The notes: generated by a model from the letters alone, not told the origin. A stretch of 64,000 nt of DNA from Leptolyngbya sp. FACHB-321 (GCF_014695975.1 NZ_JACJPI010000058.1:620001-684000); one strand, 5' to 3'. Numbered from the stretch's first letter, positions 16,765-25,834 are shown. Program-made: numbers and translations.

Positions 16765-17592
16765 ATGAGCCATATTCAGGATGTAGAAGCCGCCTTCCTT
16801 TTCCAGAAAGGGCTATATCTGAATAAGCAGAAGGACTTTAGCGCGGCGGTTAGTAGCTACGATCGCACGTTGCAGCTTCAGCCCGATTATCCCGATGCCT
16901 GGTACAACCGTGGGAACGCCCTATATCATCTGGGACGCTATGAAGCGGCGATTGCTAGCTATGACCAAGCGCTTGAGTATGAACCAGGTTTTCCGGAAGC
17001 CTGGAATAACCGGGGTAGTGCCTTGGACGACTTACAACAGTACGAAGCCGCGATCACTAGCTACGACCAGGCAATTAAGTTCAGACCAAACTACTACTGG
17101 GCTTGGTACAACCGAGGTATTTCACTTCGTAACCTGGAGCGTTACGACGAAGCCGTACTCAGTTACGATCGTGCGATTGAGTTCAAGCCAGACTACTATT
17201 GGGCTTGGTACAATCGCGCACTCGCGCTACGCCGACTCGATCGCATCGACAAAGTAGTTGCTAGCTACGACAAGGCTCTGGAATTCAAACCCGATTTTGA
17301 AGAAGCCTGGACTAATCGCGGGAACGCTCTTTATCACCTGGGCTTTCTGGAAGCAGCCATTAAAAGCTATGACAGGGCTTTGACGCTCAAACCCAACAGC
17401 CCCTATTCTCTTTACAACAAAGCGTGCTGCTATGCTTTGCAAGGCGACTTCGATCTAGCGTTTGAAAACTTACAGCAGGCACTCGAACTAGACCCGAACG
17501 AGTATCGTGAAAGCGCTCGAACCAATTCCGATTTCGACCTTTTGCGCCAAGACGAACGGTTCTCGGCACTACTGAGTAAGCCAGTGTCGTAA
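16765..17592 (+). CDS. Tetratricopeptide repeat protein
   Basis: 275 residues made almost wholly of 34-residue TPR units. About seven are visible, each with the pattern AWYNRG-x-AL-x5-YEAAI-x-SYD-x-AL-x-x-P. The C-terminus (SDFDLLRQDERFSALL) is a capping motif common in cyanobacterial TPR proteins. There is no signal peptide, membrane segment or catalytic domain, so it is probably a soluble scaffold for protein-protein contacts. Adjacent repeats are very similar to each other (RPNYYWAWYNRG, KPDYYWAWYNRA), pointing to recent internal duplication. Partner unknown. Confidence 0.95.
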   Translation: MSHIQDVEAAFLFQKGLYLNKQKDFSAAVSSYDRTLQLQPDYPDAWYNRGNALYHLGRYEAAIASYDQALEYEPGFPEAWNNRGSALDDLQQYEAAITSYDQAIKFRPNYYWAWYNRGISLRNLERYDEAVLSYDRAIEFKPDYYWAWYNRALALRRLDRIDKVVASYDKALEFKPDFEEAWTNRGNALYHLGFLEAAIKSYDRALTLKPNSPYSLYNKACCYALQGDFDLAFENLQQALELDPNEYRESARTNSDFDLLRQDERFSALLSKPVS

Positions 17593-17619
17593 AAGGCTGT
17601 TACCTAGCCACCAGCCTTT
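17592..17619 (+). terminator. Hairpin after TPR gene
   Basis: AAAGGCTG (17592-17599) and CAGCCTTT (17612-17619) are perfect 8-base arms with a 12-base loop, beginning at the stop codon and followed by CTCTCTAC. The T-run is poor, so termination strength is uncertain. Confidence 0.45.
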
Positions 17620-17734
17620 CTCTCTACAGTAGCCTCGTTCTCTATCAAGGACTTTACAGTAGTAAGTTGCTTCTGTGATGCTTGAGCTGAGTGCGAGGCT
17701 AACCTATTGGCTTGATAAAAATTAGCAAAGTGGG

Positions 17735-17832
17735 CTATGGCAGTCGAAGAGAACGTTAGGACTGACACTAACCCTGAAACTTCCTTTGAGCAATAGCTTC
17801 TACTCATCTTTCATCCGCATCCTTTTGCTATA
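17735..17832 (+). repeat. 98-bp dispersed repeat, copy A
   Basis: Begins CTATGGCAGTCGAAGAGAAC and ends ATCCTTTTGCTATA. The reverse complement of 55117-55215 aligns along the whole length, with about five of six bases identical and near-identity over the first 30. In copy B the ends are CTATAGCA and TGCTATAG, an 8-base terminal inverted repeat, which gives it the form of a miniature non-coding mobile element. It lies in the spacer before topA. Confidence 0.75.
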
Positions 17833-17894
17833 CATACAGTTTCCTCTTCTTTAGATCGCCTGTACTATGAAGGCATTGAGCAAGAACTGAATGC

Positions 17895-20096
17895 ATGGCA
17901 AACCTGCTGCTGATTGAAAGTCCCGGTAAGTCAAAAAAATTAAGTCAGATTTTGGGCGCTGGTTGGATTGTGAGAGCCAGCATGGGTCATGTGCGGGAGC
18001 TGGCAAACGATGGTGAGGATGCCCTAGGGTTTGATCTATCCGGCGATCGCATTGAGTGTCGCTATGAACCCCGAGGCGCGAAAGGCAAAAAGGTACTGTC
18101 AGACCTGCGCCAAGCTGTGAAACAAGCGGATGCGGTCTACATTGCTACTGACCCCGATCGCGAAGGCGAAACCATCGGTTGGCACTTACAACAGGAATTG
18201 AAACTCAAAAACCCGCATCGAGTGGTCTACAGCGAAATTACGTCCCAGGCTGTGAAAGCCGCGATCGCCCATCCTCGAACGCTTGACCAGTCACTCATTG
18301 CCGCCGGACGAGCACGGGATTGTCTTGATAAGCTGGTGGGTTACAAGGGCAGCAAGCATATAGTGTGGCGACTTAACCTGGGTGCCAAGTCGATGGGACG
18401 GGTGCAAAGCGCCACGCTGCATCTACTCTGTGTGCGAGAAAAAGAAATTCAAGCATTCAAACCCCAGGATTACTGGAGCGTTTGGGTGGAGTATCAGGAA
18501 GGGTTTAAAGCGTTCTACCGTGCCAAACTGAATGCCAAGCCAGGTTCTAAGTCAGCAGCCAGCGAAGCGCCCGATGATGCTACAGAAGGGAAGGAAGCTC
18601 AGGAATCGGATCGAGTGACCAGTCAGGCGGAAGCTGATCGCTTAGTGGCGATCGCCCGTGCGAATCCTCATCAAGTCGTCACCGTTGAAGGTAAAGTCGC
18701 TCAGCAAGCACCACCACCACCGTTCATCACGTCATCTTTGCAACAGGCAGCAGGTGCCAAATTGCGTTTCAGTCCTGACAAAGCGATGAAAGTGGCGCAA
18801 GCACTCTACGAAGCGGGTCACATTACCTATATGCGAACGGACTCAGTATCCTTAGCAGAGCCATTTTGTGCTGCTGTGCGTCAATACCTGGAAGCGCATG
18901 ATCCAACAAATGTACCCAGTAAAACGACGCGGCATCGAGCGGTGAAAGGGGCACAGGAAGCGCATGAGGCGATTCGTCCCACAGATGTGAAGCGGGTGCC
19001 CGCGCAACTGCAAGCAAGTGCCGATGAGACGAAGCTGTATGAGTTGATCTGGAATCGAGCGGTTGCTTCCCAGTGTTGCTCTGCCCGTTTACGGAAAACG
19101 CGCGTTGTGACAAAATCCGGTGCAGTACAGTGGGAAGCGAACGGACAGGTCGTAGAGTTCCCTGGTTATACCCGCTACTGGAACAACCTGAGCGCCGATA
19201 GCCAATTGCCTGCATTGCAACAGGGACAACCGCTGACTCTAAAACAGGCAGCCGCAGACAAAAAACAAACTCAACCGCCGCCTCGCTACACGGAACCTAA
19301 GCTGGTGCAGTTGATGGAACGCAAGGGCATTGGACGACCCAGCACCTATGCACCTACCATCAAAACGTTGAAAGAACGGGAGTATGTACAGATTGAGAAA
19401 GGCAAACTTCAGCCCACTGCATTGGGAATGGGACTAGATGGAGCGTTAGAAAAACTACTACCAGAGTTGATTCAACCAGAGTTTACGGCACAGATGGAAG
19501 CTGCGTTAGATACGATCGCCCACGGAAAGCAGGACTGGCAGGGATATTTGACTGCTTGGCATCGCACCTATTTTGTGCCTGCTTTGGAGAAAGCGGGTCA
19601 ATTGCTGAAAACCAATAGCGCTCAGGTGGTGAATGTGAATGGAGCGCAAGGCTCTAAAGAAGGCACGACGCAATTGCCCAAGGCAAACCAGCTAAAACCA
19701 CAGGCAACGGTCACGAAAACTGCTTGTCCTAAGTGTGGCGAGGCAATGAGCAAGATTCCATCAAAATCGAAAAAGCTGAAGGCAAACCATTTTCTCAAGT
19801 GTGGTGGAGCAGGCTGTGGCACTGTGATGTTTTGGAATCCCGAGGGAAAACGATATGAAATGCCCTATGCTCAACGCATCCCTGACCCAGAAGCCTTTAC
19901 CGACGTTCCTTGTCCAGTCTGTGGGGCATTGTTGGAGCGCTACTGCTACACAAAAGAGGGGAAGGAGAAGATGATGTTGCGTTGTTCACTGCTGGAAAAT
20001 CGACGCGGAAAATGTAAAGAGGTTGCTTTCTTTAAAGGACATGATGGGTTTTGGTCGCCGAAGTTTGGCACGCTGAAGCTGGATTTGGTGAAGTAG
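17895..20096 (+). CDS. topA: Type IA DNA topoisomerase
   Basis: 733 residues. The Toprim domain comes first (LLIESPGKSKK with E8; ATDPDREGE with D86, D88, E90), then domains II-IV with the catalytic tyrosine Y312 in HITYMRTDSVSL. The C-terminal tail holds two cysteine-rich ribbons (CPKCG ... CGGAGCG near 612-645; CPVCG ... LRCS near 675-705). It relaxes negative supercoils in a single-strand passage reaction. The length and the two-ribbon tail fit a cyanobacterial type; the main topoisomerase I of these genomes is often longer, so this may be the second paralogue. The ATG is at 17895 (MANLLLIESPGKS); a nearby ATG at 17891 is out of frame. Confidence 0.95.
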   Translation: MANLLLIESPGKSKKLSQILGAGWIVRASMGHVRELANDGEDALGFDLSGDRIECRYEPRGAKGKKVLSDLRQAVKQADAVYIATDPDREGETIGWHLQQELKLKNPHRVVYSEITSQAVKAAIAHPRTLDQSLIAAGRARDCLDKLVGYKGSKHIVWRLNLGAKSMGRVQSATLHLLCVREKEIQAFKPQDYWSVWVEYQEGFKAFYRAKLNAKPGSKSAASEAPDDATEGKEAQESDRVTSQAEADRLVAIARANPHQVVTVEGKVAQQAPPPPFITSSLQQAAGAKLRFSPDKAMKVAQALYEAGHITYMRTDSVSLAEPFCAAVRQYLEAHDPTNVPSKTTRHRAVKGAQEAHEAIRPTDVKRVPAQLQASADETKLYELIWNRAVASQCCSARLRKTRVVTKSGAVQWEANGQVVEFPGYTRYWNNLSADSQLPALQQGQPLTLKQAAADKKQTQPPPRYTEPKLVQLMERKGIGRPSTYAPTIKTLKEREYVQIEKGKLQPTALGMGLDGALEKLLPELIQPEFTAQMEAALDTIAHGKQDWQGYLTAWHRTYFVPALEKAGQLLKTNSAQVVNVNGAQGSKEGTTQLPKANQLKPQATVTKTACPKCGEAMSKIPSKSKKLKANHFLKCGGAGCGTVMFWNPEGKRYEMPYAQRIPDPEAFTDVPCPVCGALLERYCYTKEGKEKMMLRCSLLENRRGKCKEVAFFKGHDGFWSPKFGTLKLDLVK

Positions 20097-20247
20097 GAGG
20101 GGGTAGGGTGAAGGGGTGAAAAGTCTGACTCATACAATCAGAAGTGGCTGTAATGTAGATTTTTATTAAAAACTTCCGAGTAACGCTATTGCCTGTTGTA
20201 GCGACTTGCTGTAAGTTCCGCAAGCATCCCATCAGGAGTCGTTATTT

Positions 20248-21387
20248 ATGCCCCCCTTTTCTAAATCAGTCACGATCAGCGTTGCCTGCTTATCGTTAGG
20301 TGTTACATCTGCCCTCTTGATTCACAGAACTCAGGCTCAAGTACCTCCTACTGGAACCTTTACAGCAACGCAAGCCTGCCCTGCAACGCAAGCCATCAAC
20401 GGTAAAAATCCTGGCAATATCAAGCTGACCGTCGGCGTTTTGTACGCTGTTGTTGGGTTTAACAACCCGCAGCGTCAGTTTGTTTTGCTGGAGGTGCCCC
20501 AGGCTACACCCGATCGACGCTGGGTAAAAGCGACCTGCGGCGATTTTCAAGCATCTGGAGAGGTGAACCCATCGCCTAAGCCATCGCCAACTTTGTCACC
20601 GACTCCCAGCCCAACGAGCCAACCCGGTTCATTGCTCCTGCCGTTCTTTGATACAGAAGATAATCCTGTTTCAGTCGATTTTCCAAGCGGTGCTCAGAAG
20701 GACATTTCGCCACCACCACCCCAGTTGGAGGAGTTCGATCGAAAGATTCTGGCGCTCTGCGGAGGCAAGTTTGATGCGCCCGTTAGCAATGTTAAGTTCC
20801 GTCAGTTGATGACGTTTTACCCGGATGTGGTGCGCGATCTCAAGCAGGTAACAGACGGAGAGCTAAAGCCTAAGCGTCGCTCCGACAGCCAGTTTTTAGA
20901 TGATTTAACTGCCATTTGGTTTGAGCAAAAGGGCTTTAAGCACATTTTCTGCGGTGAGCAGGACGGCAAGAGCATTGGCGGGCTACATTTTGTTGGTCGG
21001 TATCTGGAGTTTCAGCAGAACGGTGTCGCCGGACGCATTCTTCGTACTGGCAATGGTAGAAAGGCAACGCAAGAAGTAGTAGATGGTGAAATCTATACGT
21101 TTGGTGTGGCGATCGTGCAAAACGGTCGGGTGATTGCAGACAATCCCATCAAAGGCTATCCCTACACGCTCAATGCCCAAGAAATGCTGCTGGAAGCAAC
21201 ACGCGGGTTTAAGTTGTTTAAGTCTACCTCCAAAGAATCAAAGGGTTGTCTCCTGACGATCGCAATACCTGGCACCAAGCCACATCAAGCCGTATTTGTC
21301 AAAAAGGCAGGTGCGATCCGTACGTTTTATCCCGATGCTACGCCCGACACTAACCGCAATGGCTCGTGCGACCAACCCACCCGGTAA
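20248..21387 (+). CDS. Secreted EndoU-type endoribonuclease domain protein
   Basis: 379 residues with an AGGAG ribosome site. A signal peptide (about 1-30, ending THRTQA-type), a small cysteine-containing N-domain (35-100, two cysteines C44 and C97), a Pro/Ser/Thr-rich linker (107-127), then a C-terminal EndoU-like domain (about 160-375). The latter shows the XendoU pattern: WFEQKGFKHIFCGEQ (H232) and IGGLHFVGRYLEF (H247) as the candidate catalytic histidines, with lysines in RGFKLFKSTSK as candidates for the third residue. EndoU enzymes cut RNA after uridines and are common as exported toxins. No immunity gene is recognisable next to it. Confidence 0.75.
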   Translation: MPPFSKSVTISVACLSLGVTSALLIHRTQAQVPPTGTFTATQACPATQAINGKNPGNIKLTVGVLYAVVGFNNPQRQFVLLEVPQATPDRRWVKATCGDFQASGEVNPSPKPSPTLSPTPSPTSQPGSLLLPFFDTEDNPVSVDFPSGAQKDISPPPPQLEEFDRKILALCGGKFDAPVSNVKFRQLMTFYPDVVRDLKQVTDGELKPKRRSDSQFLDDLTAIWFEQKGFKHIFCGEQDGKSIGGLHFVGRYLEFQQNGVAGRILRTGNGRKATQEVVDGEIYTFGVAIVQNGRVIADNPIKGYPYTLNAQEMLLEATRGFKLFKSTSKESKGCLLTIAIPGTKPHQAVFVKKAGAIRTFYPDATPDTNRNGSCDQPTR

Positions 21388-21393
21388 CAAGCA

Positions 21394-23023
21394 ATGCGAA
21401 ACAAAAAAACGAATGGCGCGATCGCAGTGCGGGCGATCGCGCCATTTGTTGTCCTGCTAGGTTTTGATCTGGCAGAGTCGAGTTGTGCGGGTGTACTGGG
21501 GTTTGCGATCGAGCGTATTGACCGCACCGAAGACGAACGCTACTGGCTCAAAGGCTTTCGTACATTTGAAGAAACTGATCCCAGCTTGCCCCCCGGTAGC
21601 CTGGTTTCGTTGTTAGAACATCCCATACAGGCATTTTTATGGGGTGACTTCACTGCCAAACCAGCCCACGACTACACCTACCGCATTGTTGCACTGCGTG
21701 GCAAACCCAAAAAGTTGGAGCAAAGCGAGACGGTCGCAGTCAAAATTACGACTGAAGACGAGGCGACGGGCAATCATACCGTCTACTTCAATCGGAGTGT
21801 GGCGGGGGCGCAAGCCTATGCTCGCAAGTTCAAAAATCTACCGCCCGATCAGGTGCCTAAAGGTCGTGCCTGGGAGTGGTTGTTTCGTGGGTTAGTCGAA
21901 GCACTACTGACCTTTATTCAGCAAGCGAAGGGTAGCCAATACGAACTGCGGGCAGCGTTGTATGAGTTCCACTATCTGCCCGTACTCCAAGCCTTTGGTG
22001 CCGCACAAAAAACGGGAGCCACTGTCAAAATTATCTTTGATGCCAAGCCGAATGGGCAGAATTACCCCAAACAGGCAAACCCGGCAGCGATCGCCAACGC
22101 CAACATCGAAGCCCTCACCCTTCCTCGCCAAGCTAACCCCAGCTACATTGCCCACAACAAGTTCATTGTCTTGCTTAAAGACGGCAAACCCCTTCAAGTC
22201 TGGACAGGTTCTACCAACATCACCGATGGAGGCATTTCTGGGCACTCTAATGTCGGACTGTCGTGCGCGATCCCGCTGTTGCTGCCTGCTATCTCGACTA
22301 CTGGGAGGCGTTGAGCCAAGATCCGCTGCCAAGTTGCGTCCCTGGACTGAGCAGCAAACGCCTGTACCAAAGGACTTACCACTCAACGCAACAACGCCGA
22401 TCTTCAGCCCTCGTCGGTCGCTGGCAGCACTGGAATGGTACGTCGATCGCATGGAAGCAACGCATACGGCTGTTTTTCTCACTGCTGCCTTTGGCGTCAA
22501 TGATTTATTGGCAACAGTGCTGTCAGCAGACAAAGATTATCTGCGCTATGTCTTACTCGAAAAAGAAGGTGGCAACATTGAAACCCTGCGCCGTGATCCC
22601 GATACTCGCATTGCCGTTGGTGCGGTGAAAAAAGGCGATACATTTGATCGCTTTCTACAAGAAAAGACCACTAACCTCAACACCCACGTCCGCTACATCC
22701 GCACAAAATATATCCTGATCGATCCCCTCAGCGATGACCCGCTTGTGATTACAGGTTCCGCCAACTTTAGCGATGCCTTAACTAAAAACAATGACGAAAA
22801 TATGCTGGTGATTCGGGGCGATCGACGTGTTGCCGATATCTACCTGGGCGAATTCGTGCGGCTGTTCAACCATTACTACTCTCGCTATGTAACCACTATG
22901 CAAGCAATAGAGCAGCCAAAGGAAGCTAAAGCCATGTACCTCAAGCCTGATGATTCCTGGCTCACAGGCTATTACGAACCCGGTTCACCGAAACAAAAAG
23001 AACGTCTGTATTTCGTAAGTTGA
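21394..23023 (+). pseudogene. Phospholipase-D-type protein gene broken by two frameshifts
   Basis: Three frames join into one protein. The first (21394-22257) carries a fibronectin-like N-terminal part and the first HKD motif (IAHNKFIVL ... WTGSTNITDGG). After GHSNVG the match continues one base back (VVRDPAVAACYLDYWEALSQ, 22260-22325), then shifts again to AKLRPWTEQQTPVPKD and the second half, which ends ITGSANFSDALTKNNDENML. Both shifts fit single-base losses, near 22258 and 22328. The second catalytic motif reads IRTKYIL, with arginine where the HxK histidine is expected. The family uses two HKD motifs for phosphodiester cleavage. It is probably inactive, unless these are assembly errors. 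The start uses the first ATG after the EndoU gene, six bases on. Confidence 0.8.
21412..21446. repeat. Perfect 14-bp HIP1-containing inverted repeat
   Basis: AATGGCGCGATCGC (21412-21425) and GCGATCGCGCCATT (21433-21446) are perfect arms around the loop AGTGCGG. Each arm contains the HIP1 octamer. It lies 25 bases after the EndoU stop and within the first codons of the phospholipase-D-type frame, so an RNA hairpin here could attenuate or reduce translation of the second gene. Confidence 0.8.
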
Positions 23024-23127
23024 GATGGTCTAGAAAAGTAGAGACGTGCCATGGAACGCTTCTACAAAAGCAACTGGCTGCAAGTTTGCTACGCTGATAG
23101 GCATTGGCAGTAAAACAGGTGTTAGTC

Positions 23128-23820
23128 ATGGCTTCGGCTCAAGTGTTTTCAGCTCAAGACCCAGCGACCGCACTGCCAGATCCAGATGTGCTGCTTCCGC
23201 CTTGCGATTTATACAGTGATGAGCCACAGTTGGAAACCGACCTTCACTTTCAGCAAATCGTACTGTTTTTAGACTGCCTTAACTGGCTGTGGCGCGATCG
23301 CACTGATTTTTACGCCAGTGCTAACAGCACCATTTACTTTAGCGAGAAGCAACTCCGCAGCCGTGATTTTCGTGGACCCGATTTTTTTGTCGTTTTGGGC
23401 GTAGAACGCAGACCCCGCAAAAGCTGGGTTGTCTGGGCAGAAGATGGCAAAACACCCAACGTGATTATTGAAGTGCTGTCGGACAGCACCGCAACGATCG
23501 ATAGAGGCTTAAAGAAACAGCTTTACCAGGATGTGCTTAAAGTTTACGACTACTTCTGGTTTGATCCCGACAGCCTCGAATTTGCAGGCTTTGCTCTTGT
23601 GAACGGTCAATACCAGCCGCTTCAGCCTAATGCTCAGGGTCAGCTTTGGAGCCAGCAGCTACAGTTGTTTTTGGGTCTTTATGAGAATAAACTACGCTAC
23701 TTTACGCCTGAAGGTGAGCTAGTTCCTTCTCCTACTGAAGCTGCCTTAGTATTACAGCAACGTGCCGATCGCCTAGCTGCCAAACTGCGCGAACTCAATG
23801 TCGATCCAGAGAGTTTCTAA
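23128..23820 (+). CDS. Uma2 family (DUF820) nuclease-fold protein
   Basis: 230 residues from the ATG at 23128 (MASAQVFSAQDPATALPDPD); a TTG frame extends to 23104. The Uma2 core is visible: FRGPDFFVVLGVERRPRKSW, then TPNVIIEVLSDSTATIDRGLKK and a DPDSLEFAGF strand, a restriction-endonuclease-like fold with D and E metal-ligand candidates. Proteins of this family are very numerous in cyanobacteria, with no settled function. A short C-terminal coil (LQQRADRLAAKLRELN) is typical. It stands downstream of EndoU and the broken phospholipase-D-type gene, but its ordinary abundance argues against a specific link. Confidence 0.92.
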   Translation: MASAQVFSAQDPATALPDPDVLLPPCDLYSDEPQLETDLHFQQIVLFLDCLNWLWRDRTDFYASANSTIYFSEKQLRSRDFRGPDFFVVLGVERRPRKSWVVWAEDGKTPNVIIEVLSDSTATIDRGLKKQLYQDVLKVYDYFWFDPDSLEFAGFALVNGQYQPLQPNAQGQLWSQQLQLFLGLYENKLRYFTPEGELVPSPTEAALVLQQRADRLAAKLRELNVDPESF

Positions 23821-23884
23821 GGACATTGCGGTGGACATTGCGATCGCCTCTCGTCTTAGCCTTCATCCCTTATCCCTCTTCCCT

Positions 23885-24754
23885 ATGTCTGATCCCTACT
23901 CTCAAGCAAACCGTGAATGGTGGGCACAGCGCTGGATTGATGTGCTGGAGTCCTTCGGCTGGGTACGGCGCTTAGCACGGGCACGCACCTACGCTCGTGA
24001 AGGTAACGTCCTCAGCATCGACTTTAAGGGATCAAAAGTAGCTGCTAGAGTCCAGGGCACAGCACCCGATCCCTACAAGGTCTCTCTGTCACTCGATCCC
24101 TTTGAGGATGATCAATGGGGGTATGTCATTGAGTCGATGGCACAACGAGCAATTTTTTCTGCCAAATTGCTGGCAGGAGAAATGCCGCAAAACATTGAGG
24201 AAGTGTTTACAGCTAATGGGTTGAGCCTGTTTCCGTTCACCAAATTTGATATTCATAGCAAATGCTCCTGCCCCGATCCGGCTAACCCGTGTAAGCACAT
24301 TGGGGCTGTGTATTACTTACTGGGCGATCGCTTTAGCGAAGATCCGTTCGTCTTATTTCAGCTACGCGGTCGTAATAAAGAGCAAATTATTGAAGCATTA
24401 CGGCAAATTCGGAGTGCAGGCAGTACTGCTAATGGAATTGCAGAAACATCTGAAGACTCACCAGATAGCAGCATAGCAGAGCCAACAACGGCGCTGGGTG
24501 TACCCTTGGCGATGGAGCAGTTCTGGCATTACACAGAGCAGCTAGAGTCATCATTGGTTGTCATTGCGCCACCACCAACGAGCGAGACAGTGTTGGATGT
24601 GTTGGGTCCCATACCGTTCAAAGCGGAAGTGGCTTCAGAAGGTGCGATCGCACCATCAGAGGCACCAGCAGCAATGGACTATTTGAAAACTGTGTATCAG
24701 GCAGCAAGTCAGCAGGCAATTCTAGCAGCGATGGATACAGAAGGAACAGTGTAA
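23885..24754 (+). CDS. SWIM zinc-finger protein
   Basis: 289 residues from the ATG at 23885 (MSDPYSQANREWWAQRW); the frame is open further up, but that part is a C/T-rich spacer. The core has RRLARARTYAREGNVLSI, an RVQGTAPDPYKVSL strand and the SWIM motif CSCPDPANPCKH followed by GAVYYLLGDRFSEDPF. SWIM domains bind zinc and nucleic acid or protein. In cyanobacteria this protein is usually encoded beside a SNF2-type helicase, which is absent here. The C-terminal third is low-complexity (S, T, P, A rich). Confidence 0.88.
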   Translation: MSDPYSQANREWWAQRWIDVLESFGWVRRLARARTYAREGNVLSIDFKGSKVAARVQGTAPDPYKVSLSLDPFEDDQWGYVIESMAQRAIFSAKLLAGEMPQNIEEVFTANGLSLFPFTKFDIHSKCSCPDPANPCKHIGAVYYLLGDRFSEDPFVLFQLRGRNKEQIIEALRQIRSAGSTANGIAETSEDSPDSSIAEPTTALGVPLAMEQFWHYTEQLESSLVVIAPPPTSETVLDVLGPIPFKAEVASEGAIAPSEAPAAMDYLKTVYQAASQQAILAAMDTEGTV

Positions 24755-24757
24755 AGA

Positions 24758-25450
24758 TCAGGTACGAGTCAGTGTTGAATCTGTAGGAATGCAGAGCAAG
24801 TTATCTCCTTGCGTACTGATCATGCCGCGTTGGCGAAGTTTGCCCATTAGACGAGTGACAGTGACGCGGGTTGAGCCGATCGCGCTACCAATCTGAGCAT
24901 GAGTTAACGGAAATGGCAAGCAGTAACCTTGTTCGCTCGGTTCACCATATTCTTCAATTAACAAGGTCAGAAAACCAAGCAGGCGGTCGATTGTGCGACG
25001 CTGCCCCAATGTACTGAGCCAGAGGAGCTTACGTTGATGCTGATAGCGAAACGCATCCAGCACTTCACGACGAAAGTGGGGCCAGTTATCTAGATCATGC
25101 CAGTACATCCACAGCACTGATGTCTGGTCAACATGGGCATAGCTTTGCAGCGTAAACGGTGACTGAGCGACGATTTCAAAGGGTTGTCCTGCTCCAACAA
25201 AGCCCAAAAAAGCTTCTTCTGGACTAATCCGCGGCAGGCGTGAGGCATTGTTGCCGGTAGCATTCACCTGAGCGCTACCAACCAACCGTACTGCGCCCCG
25301 CTGCACTAAGTAGACAAGTCCGGGCCTAGTTGGCAGCTTCTCATCTTTGGCAAAGGTGCGAATGCGGTAATGCTCTTGAGACCAATCAATGATCCGTTGC
25401 CAGGTAAGAAACGGACGCGCTGCCTCAGAATTAGATGTTAGTGAGTACAT
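24758..25450 (-). CDS. Crp/Fnr-family transcriptional regulator
   Basis: 230 residues. Residues 30-130 are a cyclic-nucleotide-binding-like barrel with GLVYLVQRGAVRLVG and EEAFLGFVGAGQPFEI. The C-terminal winged helix (LPFPLTHAQIGSAIGSTRVTVTRLMGKLRQRGMIS) closely matches the NtcA recognition helix. The rest of the chain is not NtcA, and the cAMP-binding RxS signature is not apparent. DNA-binding specificity may resemble the NtcA/Crp dyad. It is convergent, three bases apart, with the SWIM gene. Which signal it reads is unknown. Confidence 0.9.
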   Translation of the reverse strand: MYSLTSNSEAARPFLTWQRIIDWSQEHYRIRTFAKDEKLPTRPGLVYLVQRGAVRLVGSAQVNATGNNASRLPRISPEEAFLGFVGAGQPFEIVAQSPFTLQSYAHVDQTSVLWMYWHDLDNWPHFRREVLDAFRYQHQRKLLWLSTLGQRRTIDRLLGFLTLLIEEYGEPSEQGYCLPFPLTHAQIGSAIGSTRVTVTRLMGKLRQRGMISTQGDNLLCIPTDSTLTRT

Positions 25451-25834
25451 AGGCTATGGAGGCTGTGGGACTTTCTAGGGGCAGTAGGAAAGATGTAAGA
25501 TTCATTCCTACGACCAGGACACTAGACTCTACGACTAAAGCCGAGTTCAGGGCATTGCAACAAAAAGGTATCATCAATCTACCTTCACGTTTCACTTACA
25601 AGTCTATGTCAACACAGTAGTTCTATTAGTTAAACTAATAGTGCTACATCCGATACAGATGGAAGGTAGCGATCGCGGATACTGCTCAGGATTCTTAAAC
25701 AAAACGTCTGCGGAATCTATCCCTACTGTGTTTGTCAAAGCATATTTGTCTCAGACCGGAAGCAGCGTAATAAATGACACGAAGTAACGGTTAAGCGAGA
25801 GACACTTAGCACAAGATTGCGTTAGCTTCTTGCT
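25451..25834. other. 384-base divergent intergenic region
   Basis: Upstream of both the Crp-family gene and the orphan ArgRS-like gene. Apart from the dyad at 25623-25641 and a run of AT-rich bases around 25610-25640, I see no RNA gene, repeat or coding frame. Confidence 0.4.
25623..25641. promoter_or_regulatory. Palindromic operator candidate
   Basis: CTATTAGTT-A-AACTAATAG is a perfect 9-base dyad with one central base. It sits about 180 bases upstream of the Crp-family gene start and 195 bases upstream of the ArgRS-like gene. Its symmetry and position suggest a protein-binding site. It does not match the NtcA consensus GTA-N8-TAC. Confidence 0.4.

Noticed and set aside
17604-17807. 67-codon minus-strand frame after the TPR gene
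   Set aside because: Half of it lies in the 98-bp dispersed repeat and it has no family.
21394-23023. Programmed ribosomal frameshifting in the PLD gene
   Set aside because: No slippery heptamer or downstream pseudoknot is evident at either site, and two separate shifts plus a lost histidine fit decay better.
24758-25450. Assignment of the Crp-family protein as NtcA
   Set aside because: Only the recognition helix resembles NtcA; the effector domain and N-terminus differ.
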